From Oscillospiraceae bacterium (GTDB taxonomy: Bacteria; Bacillota_A; Clostridia; Oscillospirales; Oscillospiraceae): a stretch of 64,000 nucleotides of DNA. This document shows, piece by piece, positions 16,502-23,765 of this stretch; within the stretch, counting starts at the first letter, position 1, and every line of letters starts with the position of its first letter. A program made the position numbers and the translations under genes. The DNA is taken from positions 1 to 64,000 of the forward strand of contig JAFYAB010000016.1 in the NCBI GenBank assembly GCA_017540945.1. Direction: 5' to 3'. Under the pieces are notes generated by a model. That model had not been told where the DNA came from. It worked only from the letters and a program-made list of their open reading frames with translations, and did no database searches.

Positions 16502-16840
16502 ATGCCGAGACAGAGTATTTTGGAGATGCCCTTTGCCAGGGTCTACCCGCTGCTGGTGCAAAAGGCGGAGCGGAAGGGCCGGACCAAGGCGGAGGTAGAC
16601 GAGCTCATCACCTGGCTGACGGGCTATCCCGATCCGGAGGCCTGCGGATCGCTGCCCTGCGGGGACTATTACGCCAAGGCCCCCTGCTGGAATCCCGCGG
16701 CGGAGAAGATTACCGGTGCTGTCTGCGGCATCCGGGTGGAGACCGTCGAGGACCCGGTGATGAAGCGCATCCGCCAGCTGGACAAGCTCATCGACGAGCT
16801 GGCCAAGGGAAAGCCCCTGGAGAAGATCAAGCGGGGATAA
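16502..16840 (+). CDS. DUF2200 family protein
   Basis: A 112-residue cytoplasmic protein that matches the DUF2200 pattern: ILEMPFARVYPLLVQKAERK, GRTKAEVDELITWLTGY and later CGIRVETVEDPVMKRIRQLD. The family is widespread in bacteria with no established function. The start at 16502 is supported by GGCAGGAGGAGAC upstream; a longer frame from 16465 is not needed. It is followed by the EamA transporter gene 53 bp downstream. Confidence 0.85.
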   Translation: MPRQSILEMPFARVYPLLVQKAERKGRTKAEVDELITWLTGYPDPEACGSLPCGDYYAKAPCWNPAAEKITGAVCGIRVETVEDPVMKRIRQLDKLIDELAKGKPLEKIKRG

Positions 16841-16893
16841 AGGGCGCGAATGAACAGACAGCAGGAAACAATCACTTTCAGGAGGGTGCGGTC

Positions 16894-17832
16894 ATGAAGA
16901 AGCTGCTGATCCTGCTTGGCGTTTTGGGCGTCTCCCTGTCCGCGCCCTTTGTCCGGATCTCCGACGCGCCTTCCATGGTACTGGTGCTCTACCGGGTGTT
17001 CATCGCGGCGCTCCTGCTGCTGCCCTGGGTGCTGCTGCGGAACCGGTCAGAGCTCCGGCGGATGGGGAAGGCTTCCTTTTGGCTCAGCCTTGTGAGCGGG
17101 CTCTTTCTTGGCCTGCATTTTACCTGCTATTTTGAAGCGATCCACCACACGTCGATCGCCTCCGCCGTGGCGCTGGTGGATACCGAAGTCTTCTTCGTGG
17201 CCTTTCTGATGCTGTTTCTGTTCCGGGAGCGGATCCCCCGGTGGGCCTGGATCGGCATTCTGCTCACCTTCGCGGGAAGCCTTTTGATCGCGCTTTCGGA
17301 CGCGGGCGGGGGAGACAACGTGCTGCTGGGCGATTTGATCGCTCTGGCCGGGGCCGCCTGTATGGCGGTCTACACCATCATCGGGAAACGCTGCCGCAGG
17401 GAGATCAGCACCACGAGCTACACCCTGCTGGTCTATTCCTCCGCCGCGTGTACCGTCCTGGTAATCCTGCTTTGCAGAGGAACGCCCCTGCTGGGCTACG
17501 CCCCCGTCAACTGGCTCTCGGCTCTGGGGATGGCGGTGTTCTGCACCCTGCTCGGGCACAGCGTGTTCAGCTGGGGCCTCAAGTATGAGAGCGCGGCCTT
17601 TATCTCCACAGTCAAGCTGCTGGAGCCGGTCTTCGCCAGCGTCCTGGGGCTGCTGCTGTTCCGGGAGATCCCAAAGCTGCAGGTCGTCCTGGGAGGCTGC
17701 GTCGTCATCCTGGGCGTATACGTCTATTCTCATTTTGCGGAATCGCAGCCAAGTCGCGCGAATCAGGCTTCCGGCGCCGCCGGAAGGGAATCCGCGGCAG
17801 AAGACGAAACGATTTCATTGGAGCAGAAATGA
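16894..17832 (+). CDS. EamA/DMT-family transporter
   Basis: A 312-residue membrane protein with ten hydrophobic segments arranged as two EamA repeats of five. The first covers about residues 1-135 (LLILLGVLGVSLSAPFVRIS, HTSIASAVALVDTEVFFVAF) and the second about 150-285 (DLIALAGAACMAVYTIIGKR, AAFISTVKLLEPVFASVLGL). Such proteins export metabolites or drugs across the membrane; the substrate is unknown. The ATG at 16894 follows CAGGAGGGTGCGGTC. A hydrophilic C-terminal tail of about 30 residues extends beyond the last segment. Its stop overlaps the next gene's ATG. Confidence 0.9.
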   Translation: MKKLLILLGVLGVSLSAPFVRISDAPSMVLVLYRVFIAALLLLPWVLLRNRSELRRMGKASFWLSLVSGLFLGLHFTCYFEAIHHTSIASAVALVDTEVFFVAFLMLFLFRERIPRWAWIGILLTFAGSLLIALSDAGGGDNVLLGDLIALAGAACMAVYTIIGKRCRREISTTSYTLLVYSSAACTVLVILLCRGTPLLGYAPVNWLSALGMAVFCTLLGHSVFSWGLKYESAAFISTVKLLEPVFASVLGLLLFREIPKLQVVLGGCVVILGVYVYSHFAESQPSRANQASGAAGRESAAEDETISLEQK

Positions 17833-18548
17833 ACTATCTACGTTCCATCCTCCTGCGGGAGCCGCCCCAGCAGGACCTGTATTTGAAGGACATCCCCGCG
17901 GTGCGGCAGCTGATGCAGGGCGAGCCCATGGAGTTTCCGAAGCCCGTCACGATTTTCGTAGGTGAAAACGGCACCGGGAAGTCCACGATTCTGGAAGCCA
18001 TCGCTGTGGCCATGGGCTTCAACGCCGAGGGCGGGGGACGGGAGCATCGCTTTTCCACCCAGGATTCCCACTCCGAGCTCTGGCGTTTGTTGACCACGGT
18101 GAAGACGACCGTGCCGGACGACGGCTTCTTCCTCCGGGCGGAGAGCTTTTACAACACCTCCAGCTACATCGACCAAAGCGGCAGCCGCCTGGGCCGCTAC
18201 GGTTACCGCCAGCTCCACACCCGTTCCCACGGAGAGGCCTTCCTGGCCCTGGTGCAGAACCGCTTCCAGGGTCACGGCCTGTATCTGCTGGACGAGCCGG
18301 AGGCGGCCCTGTCGCCTCAACGCCAGCTGTCTCTGCTGGTGGCGATCCACGATCTGGTGGAGCTGGACTCCCAGTTCATCATCGCCACCCATTCGCCCAT
18401 CCTCATGGCCTTTCCCGGCGCGGAGATCAAGCGCTTCGACGAGAGCGGCGTCCGCAGCGTGGACTACCGGGACACGGAGCACTATCAGATCACCAGGCAG
18501 TTTCTCAACGACCCGGAACGAATGCTGAACTATTTGTTTGAGAAGTAG
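17829..18548 (+). CDS. AAA-type ATPase, ABC/SMC-like
   Basis: A 239-residue soluble ATPase. Walker A GENGTGKST lies at residues 45-53, followed by ILEAIAVAMGFNAEGG. The signature-like HTRSHGEAFLALVQNRF, Walker B LYLLDEPEAALSPQ and the switch His in FIIATHSPILMAFPG follow. This layout is that of small predicted ATPases of the ABC/SMC (OLD-like) group without a membrane partner. It overlaps the EamA gene by ATGA, so both are translated together. Its role is unknown. Confidence 0.88.
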   Translation: MNYLRSILLREPPQQDLYLKDIPAVRQLMQGEPMEFPKPVTIFVGENGTGKSTILEAIAVAMGFNAEGGGREHRFSTQDSHSELWRLLTTVKTTVPDDGFFLRAESFYNTSSYIDQSGSRLGRYGYRQLHTRSHGEAFLALVQNRFQGHGLYLLDEPEAALSPQRQLSLLVAIHDLVELDSQFIIATHSPILMAFPGAEIKRFDESGVRSVDYRDTEHYQITRQFLNDPERMLNYLFEK

Positions 18549-18560
18549 GAGGAAGCGACT

Positions 18561-18698
18561 ATGAACAGAAAACGTTTGGGACAGCTTCTGATCGGCGGGG
18601 TGTTCACCGTCTGCGGACTGGTGATTACCGCCCTGGCGGAGCTGGTGGCAAAGGAAGAGCAGAAGCCCGAAAACAAGGAAACAAAAGCGGAAGAATAA
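18561..18698 (+). CDS. Small single-span membrane protein, 45 residues
   Basis: A short frame behind TAGGAGGAAGCGACT encodes MNRKRLGQLLIGGVFTVCGL followed by VITALAELVAKEEQK and a charged Lys/Glu tail. It has basic residues first, one hydrophobic span (about residues 7-27) and an acidic-basic C-terminus, so it is probably a small inner-membrane protein with the tail outside. It fits tightly between the ATPase (12 bp) and the peroxiredoxin (24 bp) genes. Function unknown. Confidence 0.65.
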   Translation: MNRKRLGQLLIGGVFTVCGLVITALAELVAKEEQKPENKETKAEE

Positions 18699-18722
18699 GA
18701 ACCATCAAGGAGGAATGATACG

Positions 18723-19175
18723 ATGCTGTCAATCCACACAGCTGCGCCGGAATTTGAATTGCCGGATCAGAACGGAGAAGTCCGCCGCCTGTCGGACTAC
18801 CGGGGCCGGAAGGTGATCCTGTACTTCTACCCCAAGGACATGACCTCCGGCTGCACGAAGCAGGCCTGCGGCTTCCGGGACCTGATGCCCCAGTTCCGGG
18901 AGAAGGGGGCCGTGATCCTGGGGGTCAGCAAGGACAGCGTGGCTTCCCACAAGAAATTTGAGACCGCCCACGGCCTGCCCTTCCCCCTGCTGTCAGACCC
19001 GGAGTTAAAAGTCATCCAGGCCTACGACGTCTGGAAGGAGAAGAAAAACTACGGCAAGCTCAGCATGGGCGTGGCTCGGACCAGCTATCTGATCGACGAA
19101 AACGGGATCATCGTCAAGGCCATTGACAAAGTCAAGGCCGCCGAGAATCCAGGCCAAATGCTGGAGGAACTGTAA
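18723..19175 (+). CDS. bcp: Peroxiredoxin, BCP/thiol peroxidase type
   Basis: A 150-residue thioredoxin-fold peroxidase. APEFELPDQNGEVRRLSDYR opens the fold. YFYPKDMTSGCTKQACGFRD gives the peroxidatic Cys and, five residues later, the resolving Cys, as in two-Cys BCP enzymes. DVWKEKKNYGKLSMGVARTS is the family's later signature. It reduces hydrogen peroxide and organic peroxides, being re-reduced by thioredoxin. The start follows AAGGAGGAATGATACG. It is followed by a glutaredoxin-like gene that could be functionally linked. Confidence 0.93.
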   Translation: MLSIHTAAPEFELPDQNGEVRRLSDYRGRKVILYFYPKDMTSGCTKQACGFRDLMPQFREKGAVILGVSKDSVASHKKFETAHGLPFPLLSDPELKVIQAYDVWKEKKNYGKLSMGVARTSYLIDENGIIVKAIDKVKAAENPGQMLEEL

Positions 19176-19221
19176 CAGCCTGCTGCGGCGCAGCATCTGT
19201 ACCGGGAAAGGAGCGAATCAC

Positions 19222-19533
19222 ATGATCAAAATTTACGGCATGCCCAGCTGCCCCTACTGCGATTACGTGCACGCGCAGATCGCGGGCCGGGAGGACGAAT
19301 TCCAGTATATCAACATCGGAGAGAACATCCGTAATATGAGCGCGTTTACCCGGCTGCGGGATACGAGCCCCGTCTTTGACCACTGCAAGGAAATCGGCGA
19401 CGTGGGCATCCCCGCCTTCGTGTTTGAGGACGGCAGCGTTTCCATTGACCCGGCGGACGCGGGACTGATCGAGTACGGCAGCCCCAACGCCTGCTCCATC
19501 CAGGATCACAGGGCCGGCAGAAAGGGCTGCTGA
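19222..19533 (+). CDS. Glutaredoxin-related protein
   Basis: A 103-residue protein opening MIKIYGMPSCPYCDYVHAQI, with the glutaredoxin CPYC redox pair, and VGIPAFVFEDGS with the cis-proline. It has extra Cys residues later (DHCKEIGD, NACSIQDH). It is probably a thiol-disulfide oxidoreductase or a reductant for the preceding peroxiredoxin. The start at 19222 follows GAAAGGAGCGAATCAC. About 277 bases after its stop carry no recognisable gene. Confidence 0.88.
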   Translation: MIKIYGMPSCPYCDYVHAQIAGREDEFQYINIGENIRNMSAFTRLRDTSPVFDHCKEIGDVGIPAFVFEDGSVSIDPADAGLIEYGSPNACSIQDHRAGRKGC

Positions 19534-19810
19534 GCCGCATGAAACTGTACAGCGCGTCATTTAGCCGGGCGGAGCCGGAAGCGTGCAAGTACAAGACTGC
19601 AGCGGACATGAATATGTAGATCCTGGCCTCTCCGCAAATGGGAGTGGACAGGGATCGAAAACACGCCGGGATACAAAATCACAAGGAAAGGGCAGAGGTT
19701 ACAGATCATAGCATGTTCCTCCCGGCTGCAGGTTATTCCGCGGCTTTGCTGCGACAGAAATCGAATTACCGCAGCAAAGGCCCAGCAAGGACAGAGAAAA
19801 GGAGCGGCAA

Positions 19811-20392
19811 ATGAGGAACTACAAGGACCCGGATTATCGTCCGGAGGAATTTGAGCGGCTGCGGGAAACGCAGCTTACGGAACAGGACATCTTTCACGGG
19901 CAGATCTTGCATGTGCGGAAGGATACGGTCCGACTGCCCAACGGCGGTACAGCCGCCAGAGAGCTGATCGTCCACGTCGGCGCGGTATGCGTCGTGCCGG
20001 TGACGGAAGACGGCCAGGTCTATGTGGAACGGCAGTTCCGCTATCCGCTGGGGCAGGTCATCACGGAGATCCCCGCCGGGAAGCTGGACAGCAATACGGA
20101 GGACATTCTCGAGGCGGCAAAACGGGAGCTGAGAGAGGAGACCGGCCTGACGGCGGAGCGCTGGACCGAGCTGGGCCTCTACTATCCGGCGGCGGCCTAC
20201 AGCGATGAGGTCATTACCATGTACCTGGCCCAGGATCTGCACAAGGGAACCCAAGAGCTGGACGCGGATGAGTTTCTTGACGTGCAGCTGCTTCCTATGG
20301 ATAAGCTGATCCAAGACATCATGGAAGGAAGGGTCCCCGACGGGAAAACCCAGGTCGCGGTGCTGAAGGCCGGCAGAATGCTGGGTCGGTAA
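19811..20392 (+). CDS. NUDIX hydrolase, ADP-ribose pyrophosphatase type
   Basis: A 193-residue pyrophosphohydrolase. The Nudix box G-x5-E-x7-RELxEETGLxAE is visible in GKLDSNTEDILEAAKRELRE followed by ETGLTAERWTELG. The N-terminal strands HGQILHVRKDTVRLPNGG and ITEIPAGKLD are typical of ADP-ribose pyrophosphatases of the NudF kind, which split ADP-ribose to AMP and ribose 5-phosphate. The start follows AAAAGGAGCGGCAA. The next gene begins six bases after its stop. Confidence 0.92.
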   Translation: MRNYKDPDYRPEEFERLRETQLTEQDIFHGQILHVRKDTVRLPNGGTAARELIVHVGAVCVVPVTEDGQVYVERQFRYPLGQVITEIPAGKLDSNTEDILEAAKRELREETGLTAERWTELGLYYPAAAYSDEVITMYLAQDLHKGTQELDADEFLDVQLLPMDKLIQDIMEGRVPDGKTQVAVLKAGRMLGR

Positions 20393-20398
20393 GGCGCT

Positions 20399-20659
20399 GT
20401 GAACTACGTCTATTTACTCCGTTGTGGGGACGGAACGCTGTACTGCGGCTGGACCACGGATCTAGACGCCAGGCTGAAGGCCCACAACAGCGGAAAGGGC
20501 GCGAAATACACCCGCTCCCGCCTGCCGGTGGAGCTGGTGTATTCTGAGAGCTATGAAGACCGGCACGAAGCCTTGAGCCGGGAATGGCACATTAAGCGCC
20601 TGCCCAGGAAGGAAAAGCTGGCGCTGATCCGGGACGGGAAGCAGGAGAACGGAACATGA
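20399..20659 (+). CDS. GIY-YIG nuclease-family protein
   Basis: An 86-residue protein with the GIY-YIG fold: NYVYLLRCGDGTLYCGWTTD holds the paired aromatic strands (VYLL and YCG), followed by RLKAHNSGKGAKYTRSRLPV with the Arg, and YEDRHEALSREWHIKRLPRK with the conserved Glu. This small single-domain group is widespread in bacteria; activity on DNA is presumed from the family. It starts with GTG at 20399 right after the NUDIX stop. A palindromic repeat follows the gene. Confidence 0.88.
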   Translation: MNYVYLLRCGDGTLYCGWTTDLDARLKAHNSGKGAKYTRSRLPVELVYSESYEDRHEALSREWHIKRLPRKEKLALIRDGKQENGT

Positions 20660-20660
20660 T

Positions 20661-20770
20661 TCAGCAGGCCGTAGGGGCCGATGCCCACATCGGCCCTGCC
20701 CTCCGGGCGCTCCCGGCAAACGAGGGCGGATGCGGGCACCCGCCCCTGCGAAGAAAGCGGCTGAACAGAA
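20661..20770 (+). repeat. Palindromic intergenic repeat, copy 1
   Basis: TTCAG...CTGAA bounds a pair of palindromes built from GTAGGGGCCGATGCCCACAT and CGAGGGCGGATGCGGGC. The second copy lies at 23342-23448. Both stand in gaps between genes and resemble the GTAGGGGCGGATG REP-like repeats of clostridial genomes. Confidence 0.75.
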
Positions 20771-20786
20771 ACAAAGAGGAGAACGG

Positions 20787-21059
20787 ATGAGAGAAATCGA
20801 CAAGACGATCGGCTATTGCGGCGTGGACTGCGGCGTCTGCGTGGATTATACCGCGGGGGTCTGTCGCGGCTGCCGGAATACGATATGGCCGGCCGAAGAC
20901 CCGTGCCCGGCGGTGGACTGTTGTGGGCGCAGGGAAATCTCCTGCTGCGGCGAATGCGCGGAATTTCCCTGCGAAATGATGCGCGGATTCTATGAGGAGT
21001 CCGAGAGCCACCGGGCAGCCGGAGAACGGATGCGGCAATGGCATACGAAAATGCGATGA
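20787..21059 (+). CDS. Cysteine-rich DUF3795-type protein
   Basis: A 90-residue protein with many cysteines in pairs: YCGVDCGVCVDYTAG, VCRGCRN, DPCPAVDCCGR and SCCGECAEFPC. The YCGxxCxxC opening is the mark of DUF3795, a family of small clostridial proteins that probably bind zinc or an iron-sulfur cluster. The start follows GAGGAGAACGG. Function unknown. Confidence 0.8.
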   Translation: MREIDKTIGYCGVDCGVCVDYTAGVCRGCRNTIWPAEDPCPAVDCCGRREISCCGECAEFPCEMMRGFYEESESHRAAGERMRQWHTKMR

Positions 21060-21107
21060 AGAAAATCAATCCACGTTCATGTACGATCTGCAAAGGAGCC
21101 GTTTGTG

Positions 21108-21851
21108 ATGATATTCAAAACCGGAATGGGATGGAAATGCTGTTATGACCCGGAAACCGGCCTGTACACGGCGGAGCTCGGGGGCGGGCCCAATCATAGT
21201 CTGTATGAGATCACAAAGGAGATCTTTGACCGGGTGGACGATCCCAGCGTGGAATGGCCCTCCCGCCTGATCTGCGAAGGCCGCCAGCTGTATATGGCGG
21301 TGGACGATCGCTGCGGCCCGCCCTACACGGTGGTTCTGGATACGGATTATCAGAAGCTCTGCCCCTGGGTGAAAACCAGGATCTCCGGAAAAGTCTGGGA
21401 TGAGGAGCTGACGGACGCCGCGGTGGAGGTATTCGCCTCCGAGGCCAAGAACCGGCCCCAGCGCCGCGCCAAAAGGGCGGCCAGAGAGAAGCAGAAGGCG
21501 GAAGAAGCCGCGGCCCAAAAAGAGCGGGAGAGCGCCGAAGCGGAGGCCTCCGTCCAATCTGCCTCAAGGCCTTCCGATCCCACGGAAACCCGGAACTATC
21601 ATCGCCTGACCCGCTTCCTGCCCGTCCTGGAGACCGACGAGACCTTGTATGACGAAGAGAACGGCTACAGCGACGTCATTTTCCGTTTTATGGAGGAGCT
21701 GGAGCTTGCCTGTGAGAAGGAGCCGGAGCACGAGGGTCTGCGGGAGATGAAGCGGATCTTCGACCAGGAGGAGAGCAGTCCCGGTACCATTTTCCAACAT
21801 CTGCCGGAGCTCCTTCGCGGGCTGAAGGCCCTGGAAACGGGGCGGGGCTGA
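21108..21851 (+). CDS. Hypothetical protein with charged central helix
   Basis: A 247-residue cytoplasmic protein that I do not recognise. Residues ~1-100 look globular (WKCCYDPETGLYTAELGGGP, YTVVLDTDYQKLCPWV). Residues ~105-150 form an Arg/Glu/Ala-rich helix likely to coil (RAKRAAREKQKAEEAAAQ), and the C-terminal ~80 residues are acidic and helical. The start at 21108 is supported by AAAGGAGCCGTTTGTG. Its own terminator follows at 21949. Confidence 0.65.
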   Translation: MIFKTGMGWKCCYDPETGLYTAELGGGPNHSLYEITKEIFDRVDDPSVEWPSRLICEGRQLYMAVDDRCGPPYTVVLDTDYQKLCPWVKTRISGKVWDEELTDAAVEVFASEAKNRPQRRAKRAAREKQKAEEAAAQKERESAEAEASVQSASRPSDPTETRNYHRLTRFLPVLETDETLYDEENGYSDVIFRFMEELELACEKEPEHEGLREMKRIFDQEESSPGTIFQHLPELLRGLKALETGRG

Positions 21852-21948
21852 GGCTCCGGGCCGCTCCAGGAATATGAGCCTGAACACGATCTGCCCGGCG
21901 ATCCCTCCGCCCAGGATTACGGGAGCGAGATTTGCATTTCTGTATGAG

Positions 21949-21980
21949 GCCGGGACCCTGCGTCCCGGCTTCGTCTTTTT
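21949..21980 (+). terminator. Rho-independent terminator
   Basis: GCCGGGAC-cctgc-GTCCCGGC followed by TTCGTCTTTTT, closing the hypothetical gene that ends at 21851. Confidence 0.85.
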
Positions 21981-22002
21981 CATAATTTTTCAAAAATATA
22001 TG

Positions 22003-22031
22003 TTGACAAACGACATATATCGTGCTATGAT
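22003..22031 (+). promoter_or_regulatory. PadR promoter with operator in the spacer
   Basis: TTGACA (22003-22008) and TATGAT (22026-22031) are 17 bp apart. The spacer holds the near-palindrome ACGACATATATCGT (22010-22023), and CGACATA recurs twice before the start codon, as expected for an autoregulated padR gene. Confidence 0.75.
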
Positions 22032-22080
22032 ACAGTCGTAAGGCGACATAACGCAATACGACATATCAGGAGGCGACAGT

Positions 22081-22392
22081 ATGAAACGCAGCGAACCCAT
22101 GTCGGAGAGCTACTACTACATTCTGCTGTGCCTGGCCAAGGGCGCCAACCACGGCTACGGCATCATGCAGATGACGGACAAGCTCTCCGGCGGAGACGTG
22201 ACCATCGGCTCCGGCACCATGTACGGGGCCACAAGCAATATGATGAAAAAGGGCTGGATCCGGGAGATCCTGTCCGACGAGCCCGGTGTGGAGCGCCGCC
22301 GGCTCTATCAGCTCACCGAGACCGGGCGGGAGGCCCTGCGGGGAGAAATCGCAAGACTCCGGCGAATGCTGGACAACGCGGAAGGAGTGTAA
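22081..22392 (+). CDS. PadR-family transcriptional regulator
   Basis: A 103-residue winged-helix repressor: YYYILLCLAKGANHGYGIMQ, IGSGTMYGATSNMMKKGWIR and RRLYQLTETGREALRGE match the PadR DNA-binding domain with a short C-terminal dimer helix. It starts behind AGGAGGCGACAGT. The promoter upstream carries ACGACATAT repeats that could be its own operator. The gene is directly followed by a DUF2812 membrane protein, the usual partner of this PadR group, which it presumably controls together with itself. Confidence 0.92.
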   Translation: MKRSEPMSESYYYILLCLAKGANHGYGIMQMTDKLSGGDVTIGSGTMYGATSNMMKKGWIREILSDEPGVERRRLYQLTETGREALRGEIARLRRMLDNAEGV

Positions 22393-22395
22393 GAC

Positions 22396-23307
22396 ATGGC
22401 AAAGGATCGCAAATCTTCCTGGCGGGCCTATACCGCCTGGGACTATGAAAAAGAGCTGGAGGACCTGGACAAGGCCTCCCAGGAGGGCTGGCAGCTGGTC
22501 CGGGGCGGCTGCTTCCACAACAAATTCGTGAAGAACCCTGCTGTCCGCTACCGCTATCAGCTGGACTTCGGCCGGATCGAGGACATGGGCCGATACATTG
22601 AGACCTTCCGGGAGCAGGGCTGGGAGTACGTCAACTCCACCTTCAACGGCTGGCACTACTTCCGCAAGGCCTGGGACCCTGCTCTGCCGGACTCCGCCTA
22701 TGAGATCTACACGGAGCGCAGCGGCCTGCCGGAGATGGAAAAGCGCTGGACCCGGATCGCGGGAATCGTCGGCATGGTGCTGCTGGGCTTTGCCGGGTTC
22801 TGGCTCTGGTCCACCATCCGCCGGTTCCAGCTGCCCAATCTGATCATGACTCTGATGCTTGCCGTGGAGGCGGGCTTCCTGCTGCGGGGCTGGTACATCA
22901 TGCGGAGCCCCAATTCCCCCCGGAAGCGGGGCGGGGAGAGCCGGCTGTTTGCCCTCCTTCTGGCGGTGATCCTTCTGGGCTCCGCCGCCGCCATCACCCT
23001 GACCTATCTGCGGCCCCACTTCAGCACCTCCCAGCAGGCCGACTCGGCGGAATACCCGGCGGAGGACAACGACTGGATGGACTTCACCGTGAAATATCCC
23101 GACAACTACTATCTGGATTTGAAGATGCAGTCGGAGGACCCCATGACCTTTTCCATTGTGAACGAGGCGGGAGAAGTCGTCTTCACCAGAACCGAGACGG
23201 ATTTTGAGGCCCGGGATCTGCGGCTCCGCCTGCCTGCCGGGCAATACCGGTACCGGCTTTCCCTGAGCGGCACAGGCAGCTTCCTGGTGGAATGCGAGAT
23301 GGAGTAG
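22396..23307 (+). CDS. DUF2812 membrane protein paired with PadR
   Basis: A 303-residue protein. Residues ~1-120 form the DUF2812 domain, with WDYEKELEDLDKASQEGWQL, FHNKFVKNPAVRYRYQLDF and EYVNSTFNGWHYFRKA. Three or four membrane spans follow (AGIVGMVLLGFAGFWLWST, MTLMLAVEAGFLLRGWYIM, LFALLLAVILLGSAAAITLT). A C-terminal domain of ~90 residues, probably outside the membrane, ends in FSIVNEAGEVVFTR-type strands. PadR-DUF2812 pairs are common in Firmicutes and suspected to act in envelope-stress responses; the exact role is not established. It begins three bases after the padR stop. Confidence 0.87.
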   Translation: MAKDRKSSWRAYTAWDYEKELEDLDKASQEGWQLVRGGCFHNKFVKNPAVRYRYQLDFGRIEDMGRYIETFREQGWEYVNSTFNGWHYFRKAWDPALPDSAYEIYTERSGLPEMEKRWTRIAGIVGMVLLGFAGFWLWSTIRRFQLPNLIMTLMLAVEAGFLLRGWYIMRSPNSPRKRGGESRLFALLLAVILLGSAAAITLTYLRPHFSTSQQADSAEYPAEDNDWMDFTVKYPDNYYLDLKMQSEDPMTFSIVNEAGEVVFTRTETDFEARDLRLRLPAGQYRYRLSLSGTGSFLVECEME

Positions 23308-23341
23308 GGCAGAGCTGCCGAGATGAAAAAAATCGTATCTA

Positions 23342-23448
23342 TTCAGTAGCCCCCTTCGTCGTAGGGGCGGATGCCCACATCCGCCCTCGCTTGCAGGCAA
23401 AAATCGGTAGGTAGGGCCGATGTAGGCATCGGCCCCTACGGGCGACTG
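23342..23448 (+). repeat. Palindromic intergenic repeat, copy 2
   Basis: Bounded by TTCAG (23342) and CTGAA, with GTAGGGGCGGATGCCCACAT and its imperfect reverse complement near the other end (GATGTAGGCATCGGCCCCTA). Same design as 20661-20770. Confidence 0.78.
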
Positions 23449-23482
23449 AACAATTACAAAAAATCTTGAGGAGGAATCCAAC

Positions 23483-23677
23483 GTGGCAAAGAACGAGCGT
23501 TTTGAAAAGGTCTATTCCCAGGGAAGCGCGACGGTAATGGAGGTCTGGGTGGACAGGGAAACCGGCGTCAACTATCTGTTCCACGCCAGCGGCTATGCCA
23601 GCGGCATGATGCCCCTGCTGGACCGGGAGGGCAAGCCCCTGGTCTCTTCGCTGCAGAACAGCGCCGCCCCCGGCTAA
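23483..23677 (+). CDS. DUF6440-type small protein
   Basis: A 64-residue protein reading RFEKVYSQGSATVMEVWVDR, ETGVNYLFHASGYASGMMPL and LLDREGKPLV, a compact all-beta clostridial family of unknown function (DUF6440). It starts with GTG behind GAGGAGGAATCCAAC. A terminator follows directly after the stop. Confidence 0.8.
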   Translation: MAKNERFEKVYSQGSATVMEVWVDRETGVNYLFHASGYASGMMPLLDREGKPLVSSLQNSAAPG

Positions 23678-23685
23678 TATATCGC

Positions 23686-23729
23686 AAAACGGCACGGAAC
23701 TGGAAAGCGCTTCCAGCTCCGTGCCGTTT
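23686..23729 (+). terminator. Terminator, near copy of that at 16231
   Basis: AAAACGGCACGGAACTGGAA pairs with TTCCAGCTCCGTGCCGTTT around the loop AGCGC. It closes the DUF6440 gene. Confidence 0.85.
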
Positions 23730-23765
23730 GTTCTGTTGAATTTGTGCCGCTATCCGTGATCCGGA

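Noticed and set aside
19539..19619. 26-codon frame after the glutaredoxin-like gene
   Set aside because: Too short, with no ribosome site at useful spacing.
22066..23481. 471-codon minus-strand frame across the PadR-DUF2812 region
   Set aside because: Shadow of two well-recognised plus-strand genes.
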